Made by a program: the position numbers and the translations under genes | Part shown: one piece after another, positions 1 to 4,837 of the stretch | Layout: each line of letters begins with the position of its first letter | How positions within the stretch are numbered: position 1 is the stretch's first letter | The notes under the pieces: model-generated | The model's input: the letters and a program-made list of their open reading frames with translations, nothing else | Told to the model about the DNA's origin: nothing | Database searches by the model: none | Assembly: GCA_022572485.1 (NCBI GenBank) | Contig: JACZVU010000130.1 | Location: 1-7,730, forward strand | Direction of reading: 5' to 3' | Length of the DNA stretch: 7,730 bases | Origin: Myxococcales bacterium | GTDB taxonomy: Bacteria; Myxococcota_A; UBA9160; SMWR01

Positions 1-257
1 CCCTTGCGATGCCAGGCCAAAACGGTGGCTGGCTTCACCACAGCCAGACTTTCCCGCCAGCCATCCCAGAAGCGGGAGAGCAGGACCCAGAAGACACGAT
101 CGACGGGCCGAAGCCTGGGGCGAGGTCCTCGGTGAATGAAGCACCAAAGTTGGTGGCGCAGCGCAATATTCTCGGCGACGAGATCTGCACGATCTTTGAA
201 AACGGCGGCAACAGCGGAGAGAATAAGTGGGAGCTTGAACGGCATCAGGCGGATCAT
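1..257 (-). CDS. Integrase/transposase-type protein (rve/DDE superfamily), N-terminal part, cut by the left window edge
   Basis: The minus strand reads 85 complete codons from an ATG at 257-255 to the window edge without a stop. The product begins MIRLMPFKLPLIL and continues with ENIALRHQL (about residues 29-37), PRPRLRPVDRVFWVLLSRFW (45-64), DGWRESL (65-71) and KPATVLAWHRKG at the edge. This order (hydrophobic N-terminus, LRHQL helix, RPRLRPVDR-FWV, W-GWR, PATV-WHR) is the typical start of integrase-core proteins of IS481/IS3-like type, usually about 330-370 residues long. The DDE catalytic residues would lie outside the window, so activity cannot be judged. An in-frame TGA at 287-285 and no other start between support this ATG; a TGAGG lies only 2 bases upstream of it, a poor spacing. 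The gene lies downstream of a tRNA-Ser cluster on the same strand. Family membership is fairly sure from motifs; subfamily, intactness and element boundaries are not. Confidence 0.78.
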   Translation of the reverse strand, partial: MIRLMPFKLPLILSAVAAVFKDRADLVAENIALRHQLWCFIHRGPRPRLRPVDRVFWVLLSRFWDGWRESLAVVKPATVLAWHRK

Positions 258-543
258 AGCCTCAGCCCCAGCGACCGGGAAAAGTCAGCAATTAGGCTAC
301 CGTATCGAATAACGACGAGGCACAGCGGGGAACTCGACCCAGAAGACACCGCGAAGATCTCCAGGCGCACGCCAGACCGACCGCGTGCCGGTCCTGGCGA
401 GGTGCCGAAAATCGCGGCTGGGCGGGGCAGCCCAACCCCCAATCCGAACCGTCTCAATTACCCGCGGAGAAAATGGACGACTGTTTCGCCATCGGCCGCG
501 CCGCCCGACCGTCTCCGCTTGAACCACTCCCAGGCCCTCGCCC

Positions 544-564
544 AAAACCCCGCGGAATCGCGGG
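544..564 (-). terminator. Probable intrinsic terminator after the tRNA-Ser cluster
   Basis: Read on the minus strand, CCCGCG-ATTC-CGCGGG forms a perfect 6-bp GC stem (549-564) with a 4-base loop. It is followed by G and then TTTT (547-544). It lies about 55 bases downstream of the CCA end of tRNA-Ser(GGA), a reasonable place to end the tRNA transcript. The U-run is short and an alternative GGGAA/TTCCC pairing overlaps the 5' arm, so confidence is moderate. Confidence 0.5.
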
Positions 565-596
565 AACTTCCCGGGCGCTTCTCGCTCGGATCAACA

Positions 597-616
597 AGTC
601 TCTGGAAACGCAGACT
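597..616 (-). repeat. AGTCT...AGACT dyad just downstream of tRNA-Ser(GGA)
   Basis: On the minus strand AGTCTGCG, six further bases and GAGACT can fold with a 5-bp AGTCT/AGACT stem and a 10-base loop; an inner TCTG/CAGA pairing is an alternative. It begins only a few bases after the encoded CCA. The same half-sites recur, without the six extra bases, after tRNA-Ser(UGA) at 900-913. A role in 3' processing is only a guess. Confidence 0.4.
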
Positions 617-619
617 AGA

Positions 620-707
620 TGGCGGAGAGAGTGGGATTCGAACCCACGGTACCTTTCGGTACACACGCTTTCCAAGCGTGCGCCTTAAGCCGCTCGGCCA
701 TCTCTCC
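620..707 (-). tRNA. tRNA-Ser (anticodon GGA)
   Basis: This is a type II (long variable arm) cloverleaf on the minus strand. The acceptor stem GGAGAGA (707-701) pairs with TCTCTCC (630-624), followed by discriminator G (623) and an encoded CCA (622-620). The anticodon stem CACGC/GCGTG encloses loop TTGGAAA, giving anticodon GGA (673-671), which reads UCC and UCU. The variable arm GTACC-GAAA-GGTAC is capped by a GNRA tetraloop. The T arm is GTGGG-TTCGAAT-CCCAC. Discriminator G and the long variable arm are the known identity elements for seryl-tRNA synthetase. It is the last gene of a three-gene serine cluster, 31 bp after tRNA-Ser(GCU), so co-transcription of these two is likely. Confidence 0.97.
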
Positions 708-738
708 GGATCATTTTCGCTGCTCGCCAAGGTGAAAT

Positions 739-826
739 TGGCGGAGAGGGAGGGATTCGAACCCTCGATGGGTTTCCCCATACTCCCTTAGCAGGGGAGC
801 GCCTTCAGCCGCTCGGCCACCTCTCC
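739..826 (-). tRNA. tRNA-Ser (anticodon GCU)
   Basis: This is a type II cloverleaf on the minus strand. The acceptor stem GGAGAGG (826-820) pairs with CCTCTCC (749-743), with discriminator G (742) and encoded CCA (741-739). The anticodon stem CTCCC/GGGAG encloses loop CTGCTAA, giving anticodon GCU (792-790), which reads AGC and AGU. The variable arm ATGGG-GAAA-CCCAT has a GNRA loop. The T arm is GAGGG-TTCGAAT-CCCTC. The 5' portion through the D arm differs from tRNA-Ser(UGA) at one base, and the T arm, acceptor 3' strand and a few flanking bases are identical, so the two look like duplicates that diverged mainly in the anticodon and variable arms. Confidence 0.97.
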
Positions 827-899
827 GGACGGCGCAAGATACCGAGATTTTCCGCCCTCCGGGAGCCCGCGGACGCGCGGCGCCCGACAGCGCAACGCT

Positions 900-913
900 A
901 GTCTCCGCAGACT
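900..913 (-). repeat. Compact AGTCT-AGACT hairpin between tRNA-Ser(UGA) and tRNA-Ser(GCU)
   Basis: On the minus strand AGTCT-GCGG-AGACT is a perfect 5-bp stem with a 4-base loop, 13 bases after the CCA of tRNA-Ser(UGA). No U-run follows, so it does not look like a terminator. It shares AGTCTGCG and GAGACT with the dyad downstream of tRNA-Ser(GGA). It may guide transcript folding or processing in the 100-bp spacer (827-926), which otherwise holds nothing I can name. Confidence 0.4.
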
Positions 914-924
914 CCTGAGCGTGA

Positions 925-1016
<92 letters not shown>

Positions 1017-1017
1017 C

Positions 1018-1051
1018 AGACGATCAGTCTAGCCGCCAAGCAGAATTTCTG
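1018..1051. repeat. Short dyads just upstream of tRNA-Ser(UGA)
   Basis: On the plus strand AGAC-5 bases-GTCT (1018-1030) sits immediately before the tRNA 5' end, and CAGAA-T-TTCTG (1041-1051) follows. The first resembles the AGTCT/AGACT dyads in the other tRNA flanks. These could be processing or regulatory sites, but arms this short also arise by chance. Confidence 0.25.
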
Positions 1052-1099
1052 TCTCCGCGCTCGAGAAGCTTGGGTCGATGGGTGCAGCGTCGCTCCGCT

Positions 1100-1729
1100 T
1101 CAGCGCAGCAGCGACCGGCAGTCCTGGAGTTGGGCGCTCTGCGCGAGTACGAGCTGGGTCTCTTTGAAAGAGGGCACGACATCGCGGGTGACGTCGGTGC
1201 CGTCTTGCACGACGCGAACGGATTCCAACGTGATCGGCGCACCGGTCACGCTGATGCAGGTGCGCTCGCCGCCGGTCTCGAGCCGCTCCTTGAAGAGATC
1301 CACGGCCTCGATCAGGGTGTTGAGGACGGCGCGGTTCGCAGCGATGAAGCCCAAGGTCTGGGTATGCCGCATCGCCTGCTTGGCGCCGGGGGATTTACAC
1401 ATGTAGAAGTCGGGGTGGACGGCCGCAATCGAGCGCGCGTTGCGGATTGGAAGGCCCGCAGCGATCACGTGAATGATGCTGTTGCGGCGTTGCTGGGCAT
1501 CGCCTCCAAAGAGCATGTAGGTCTCGTGGAGAGAGCCGACCACGCGGAAACGGGCTTCGAGCTGGCCCGCATCGCGAATGACCTCTCGCCCGTCGATCTT
1601 CGTCCCAACGCCTCGCGGATCGATCGATATACCAATGACGTTCAGCAGAAACCAGCCCGTGCCCACGAGTAGGAGGAAGAACAAGATACGGCCCATCCGG
1701 ACTTTATCGCCTCGGTGGGGGCGAGACAT
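1100..1729 (-). CDS. Hypothetical single-pass membrane-anchored protein
   Basis: I do not recognise this family. With the chosen ATG (1729) the product is 209 residues. A basic N-terminus (MSRPHRGDKVRMGR) precedes one hydrophobic segment at about residues 14-34 (ILFFLLLVGTGWFLLNVIGI), which fits a signal anchor or uncleaved signal peptide placing the rest in the periplasm. The remainder is mixed and soluble-looking, with three cysteines (about C111, C158, C204). Start choice is uncertain: another ATG lies at 1696 (198 residues), directly before the hydrophobic segment, and a GTG at 1846 would add 39 Ala/Pro-rich residues that look non-coding. None has a good ribosome site. The gene is divergent from ppc and on the same strand as the downstream tRNA cluster. 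The plus-strand frame over the same bases derives its start from tRNA antisense and is not favoured, because only the minus frame gives a sensible membrane-anchor architecture. Confidence 0.68.
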   Translation of the reverse strand: MSRPHRGDKVRMGRILFFLLLVGTGWFLLNVIGISIDPRGVGTKIDGREVIRDAGQLEARFRVVGSLHETYMLFGGDAQQRRNSIIHVIAAGLPIRNARSIAAVHPDFYMCKSPGAKQAMRHTQTLGFIAANRAVLNTLIEAVDLFKERLETGGERTCISVTGAPITLESVRVVQDGTDVTRDVVPSFKETQLVLAQSAQLQDCRSLLR

Positions 1730-1929
1730 GAACGGCACTACGCCCACCTTCGCGGGCAAATTCCGTGGAGGGGTTGGGGGGGCCTTTGCTTCCGCGCTCG
1801 CCTTCATCACCGTTTTCGCAATACCCGCGGGTTCGAACCAGGGCACCCTGAATCTCGTCCGAGTTTACTTTCGACGTCGAGCGAAAAGGCACACCGGAAA
1901 CATGGGCCGTTTACAACGAATTCAGTCGA

Positions 1930-1944
1930 CGCTTCAATGAAGCG
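1930..1944. promoter_or_regulatory. 15-bp dyad, possible operator upstream of ppc
   Basis: CGCTTCA-A-TGAAGCG is a perfect inverted repeat with 7-base arms and a single central base. It ends 63 bases before the ppc start and 18 bases before a TATGAT hexamer, so it covers the place where a -35 element would be. That position suits a dimeric regulator. A dyad of this size is expected about once by chance in a window this long, so the placement is the main argument. Confidence 0.3.
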
Positions 1945-1962
1945 GCTATCGCTCTGGGGGGT

Positions 1963-1968
1963 TATGAT
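1963..1968 (+). promoter_or_regulatory. Possible -10 element (TATGAT) of a ppc promoter
   Basis: TATGAT differs from the sigma70 consensus TATAAT at one base and lies 39 bases before the ppc ATG, a suitable distance. No recognisable -35 hexamer sits 16-18 bases upstream; the bases there belong to the dyad at 1930-1944. This could mean a regulated promoter or a chance match. Confidence 0.3.
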
Positions 1969-2007
1969 CCCACCTGCTCAACACGCTTTGATAGGCGCCT
2001 TGCCCCC

Positions 2008-4770
2008 ATGCCCATTTTCAGCCGACTCGACCCGACCCTCGAACGCGAACTCTCATTCCTCGCAGATGCCCACGACCGCGTCGTCGCCGAACAAGAGGGT
2101 CCAGCTTTCTTGAAGCTCGTGCGCGAGGTACGCGACCTTGAGCGCCATATGAGCCGACGTTTCGCAAGGCGAGACGAGAAACACCTTCGCCGCACCCTCA
2201 AGCGTGCGCCCCTCGATCAGCTGATCGCGCTCGGTCGCTCTTTCACGCTCTTTTTTTGGCTGCTGAATCTCTGTGAACAGCGACACGAAGCTCGCTATCA
2301 CAAAGCGGACGAGCACGGAACGCTCGCCGAGCTCTTCCACCGACTCGAACAGAGTAACGTCGACGTCGGACTCGTCGAACGGCTGATCGGAGACCTGCGC
2401 GCGACGATCGTGCTGACCGCGCACCCCACCGATGCGATGCGCTTGTCAATCAGCCAGACGCTCGCTCGAATCGAGGCACTTCTCGACAAACGCACGAGCG
2501 AAAGCGAACGCGAGCGAGCCGAGGAGGAGATCATCGCCGAGATCACCGCCCTCTGGCAAACAGCGAATGTTCGATACCGCCGACCCACCCCGATCGACGA
2601 GGTGCGGCATGCGATCCACACCCTCGAAACGGTCCTCGTGCATGCAGTACCCACCGTGACCAACCGCCTCGAGCGCGCTTTTGAAAACACCTATGGCCGG
2701 CCCGCACCACGGGCGAGCGCGCGTACGATCGCAGTCGGTTCGTGGATTGGCGGCGATCGCGACGGCAATCCTTTTGTGACCGCGAAGGTTACACAAGAAG
2801 CGCTGGGCCTCTATCGCGCGGCTGTACTCCACCACTACCAAAAGACGATCCCATCGCTGATCGAACGGATCACGGTCTCAGCGCAGAACCGATCGGTAAG
2901 CGCAGCGTTGCTGAAAAGCCTCGAAAAGGATCGCTCCGAACTCGGAGAATTGAAACACCGGACCGCTCTCCACGATCCAAATGAGATCTACCGCCAGAAA
3001 CTGAACGCAATCTCGATTCGATTGGAGCGATGCATCGAGGAGAACGAAACCGGAGAAGCTCCAGGGACGCGCAACGGCTACGCGGGTGAATGGGCGCTGC
3101 GCGACGACCTCGATCTGATTGAAGCCAGCTTATGCGAAAACCGCGGCGACAGGCTCGCCGAGCGGTGGATCCATCCGCTCCGCGAGTGCCTCGACGTCTT
3201 CGGGTTTCGATTCGCGAGCATCGATGTCCGACAGCATGAGAGCCGCCACCGCGAAGCGAGGCAGGAGCTGATCCGACCCACGCAGGGATTCCTCGAGGAT
3301 CTCCCCCTCGATGAGCAGCAGAAATTTCTCGAAGAATTAATTCTCGCACGAGAGATTCCTTCGATTCCAGATTCAGAGCTGAGCCCCGAAGCACGAGAAG
3401 TCATCGAAACCCTTCGGTGTGTCGAAAAAATCCCAGTGCGCTTTGAAGCTCTGGCCGTTCGCGATCTGGTGATCAGCAACACCGAAAATGTCATTTCGGT
3501 ACTCGATCTCCTCGCGCTGGCACGCGTAGTAGGCGTCGTGAAGCTGTGCAAACACGGAACACTCGAGAGCAGGATCAACATCGTTCCACTCTTCGAATCG
3601 ATCGAGAGCATGCGCAACGCGCCCGACACGATGGAGCGACTTTACAGATCGCCCGCCTATCGGGCACAACTCGAGGCGCGCGGCCTGCACCAGCAGATCA
3701 TGCTCGGCTATTCCGATTCCGTGAAGGACGGAGGATATCTCGCGGCTTGTACAGCGCTCGATGAGATACAGCGCTTGCTTGCCGGGCAGGCCGATCGACA
3801 CGGCATCCATCTCGAGTTCTTCCACGGGCGCGGAGGCACGATCGCGCGCGGGGGCGGACCGACTCATGGCGCGATCCTCGCGCAGCCCCTCGGCACGGTG
3901 CGTGGGCGCATCAAGATCACCGAACAGGGCGAAGTCATCGCGATCAAGTACGGCTCGATCGAGTCCGCGGTCTTCCAACTGGAACGCATCCTCGCAGCGA
4001 CGCTCGAAGCTTCGCTCCCCGAGAACACCTTGACATCCAAGCACGCGGTGCCAAACACCTGGTCACAGGCGATGGCGGAATTGGCGGCCTTGTCGCGGGA
4101 CGCGTATCGATCGCTCGTCTACGAGACGGACGGCTTCGTGGATACCTTCTACGCGATGACACCGATCGAAGAACTCTCAGCCCTAAAGATCGGATCGCGC
4201 CCCGCAAAGCGGAGCGACACCCGTCGGATCGAAATGCTGCGCGCAATCCCGTGGACCTTTGCGTGGAATCAAAATCGCGTACTGCTCGGGAGTTGGTACG
4301 GCGCGGGGAGTGCGTTCGCGACATGGCTCACCGAAGCCGGGGAGGGCCACAAGGCACGCCTTGCCCGCCTCCGCGCGATGTATCGGCGTTGGCCATTCTT
4401 CCGAGGCGTGATCGACAACCTCAGCCAGGTGCTGGTGAAAGTCGAGCTGCACATCGCGGCCTGCTATGCGGAACTCGCAAGCGACATCCCTGAGGCTCGG
4501 GCAATCGTCGAACGCATCGAGGCCGAATTTCAGCGCACGACGCGCGCAGTGCGGGAAATATCGGGTGAGCGGGAACTCCTCGCGTACGATCTCGACCTGC
4601 GCGAGCGCCTCGCGATCCGCGCCCCCTATCTCGACGCGCTTTCCTATCTTCAGGTGGAACTGCTCACGCGAAAGCGAAACAGCGACAGCACAGCAGACCT
4701 AGACGAAATCAACCGCGCTGTTCACGTTACCATCAACGGAATCGCGGCCGGGTTGCGCAACACCGGCTGA
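2008..4770 (+). CDS. ppc: Phosphoenolpyruvate carboxylase (EC 4.1.1.31)
   Basis: This cytoplasmic enzyme adds bicarbonate to phosphoenolpyruvate to give oxaloacetate and phosphate, refilling the TCA cycle. At 920 residues it is slightly longer than the 883-residue E. coli enzyme. Visible family motifs in order are VLTAHPTD with the catalytic histidine H139, GGDRDGNP (248-255), DVRQHES with R408, GYSDSVKDGG (567-576) with K573, FHGRGGTIARGG (605-616) with H606, R608 and R614, GSRPAKR (729-735), LRAIPW with R745, and the conserved C-terminus AGLRNTG. Residues matching the E. coli aspartate-inhibitor site appear kept (R614, K811, R871, N918), so feedback inhibition by aspartate or malate is inferred. 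The usual TAHPTE reads TAHPTD here. The ATG at 2008 fits the family N-terminus; the ribosome site is weak (AGGCG, 10 bases upstream). It is transcribed alone, with divergent and convergent neighbours. Residue equivalences are by eye. Confidence 0.98.
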   Translation: MPIFSRLDPTLERELSFLADAHDRVVAEQEGPAFLKLVREVRDLERHMSRRFARRDEKHLRRTLKRAPLDQLIALGRSFTLFFWLLNLCEQRHEARYHKADEHGTLAELFHRLEQSNVDVGLVERLIGDLRATIVLTAHPTDAMRLSISQTLARIEALLDKRTSESERERAEEEIIAEITALWQTANVRYRRPTPIDEVRHAIHTLETVLVHAVPTVTNRLERAFENTYGRPAPRASARTIAVGSWIGGDRDGNPFVTAKVTQEALGLYRAAVLHHYQKTIPSLIERITVSAQNRSVSAALLKSLEKDRSELGELKHRTALHDPNEIYRQKLNAISIRLERCIEENETGEAPGTRNGYAGEWALRDDLDLIEASLCENRGDRLAERWIHPLRECLDVFGFRFASIDVRQHESRHREARQELIRPTQGFLEDLPLDEQQKFLEELILAREIPSIPDSELSPEAREVIETLRCVEKIPVRFEALAVRDLVISNTENVISVLDLLALARVVGVVKLCKHGTLESRINIVPLFESIESMRNAPDTMERLYRSPAYRAQLEARGLHQQIMLGYSDSVKDGGYLAACTALDEIQRLLAGQADRHGIHLEFFHGRGGTIARGGGPTHGAILAQPLGTVRGRIKITEQGEVIAIKYGSIESAVFQLERILAATLEASLPENTLTSKHAVPNTWSQAMAELAALSRDAYRSLVYETDGFVDTFYAMTPIEELSALKIGSRPAKRSDTRRIEMLRAIPWTFAWNQNRVLLGSWYGAGSAFATWLTEAGEGHKARLARLRAMYRRWPFFRGVIDNLSQVLVKVELHIAACYAELASDIPEARAIVERIEAEFQRTTRAVREISGERELLAYDLDLRERLAIRAPYLDALSYLQVELLTRKRNSDSTADLDEINRAVHVTINGIAAGLRNTG

Positions 4771-4837
4771 CCGATCGAGCCACGCTTGGGTTCAGGATGC
4801 ATCTTGCAGAAAGCTCGAGCGCGAATAGTACCGCCGC
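4771..4837. other. Convergent gap between ppc and the AsmA-like gene
   Basis: The two genes end 67 bases apart on opposite strands. The gap holds small palindromes (GATGCATC and GCTCGAGC), but no hairpin followed by a U-run on either strand. I therefore do not call an intrinsic terminator here. Confidence 0.4.

Larger units (their letters stand above)
258..619. other. Intergenic stretch between the integrase fragment and the tRNA cluster; no gene seen
   Basis: I see no convincing coding region here. Short minus-strand frames in 254-545 are rich in Arg, Pro and Gly and match no family I know. The stretch contains a terminator-like hairpin (544-564), an AGTCT/AGACT dyad (597-616) just past the last tRNA, and a 14-bp sequence (336-349) repeated inside the integrase gene (84-97). 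I found no clear terminal inverted repeat or target-site duplication that would mark the end of an insertion sequence. Confidence 0.5.
1730..2007. other. Divergent intergenic region between the membrane-anchored protein gene and ppc
   Basis: The region separates two divergent genes and should hold both promoters. It contains a perfect 10-bp palindrome TCGACGTCGA (1871-1880), a 15-bp dyad (1930-1944) and a TATGAT hexamer (1963-1968) facing ppc. No frame inside it has the features of a real gene. I could not place a convincing promoter for the minus-strand gene. Confidence 0.5.

Noticed and set aside
258..545. Minus-strand frames of 67-82 codons between integrase and tRNA cluster
   Set aside because: They are Arg/Pro/Gly-rich, have no family motif or ribosome site, and overlap each other in different frames, as expected of GC-rich non-coding DNA.
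9..791. Plus-strand open frame of 260 codons
   Set aside because: It is antisense to the integrase fragment and to two tRNA genes. Its tail (GESGIRTHG..., AEREGFEPS) is the well-known artefact of translating serine tRNA genes in antisense.
1831..1838. GTTCGAAC resembling a tRNA T-loop
   Set aside because: No 5-bp T stem, anticodon arm or acceptor stem can be placed around it; it is simply a short palindrome.
2053..4702. Many frames on both strands across ppc
   Set aside because: PEP carboxylase motifs run without interruption in one plus-strand frame; the others are shadows.
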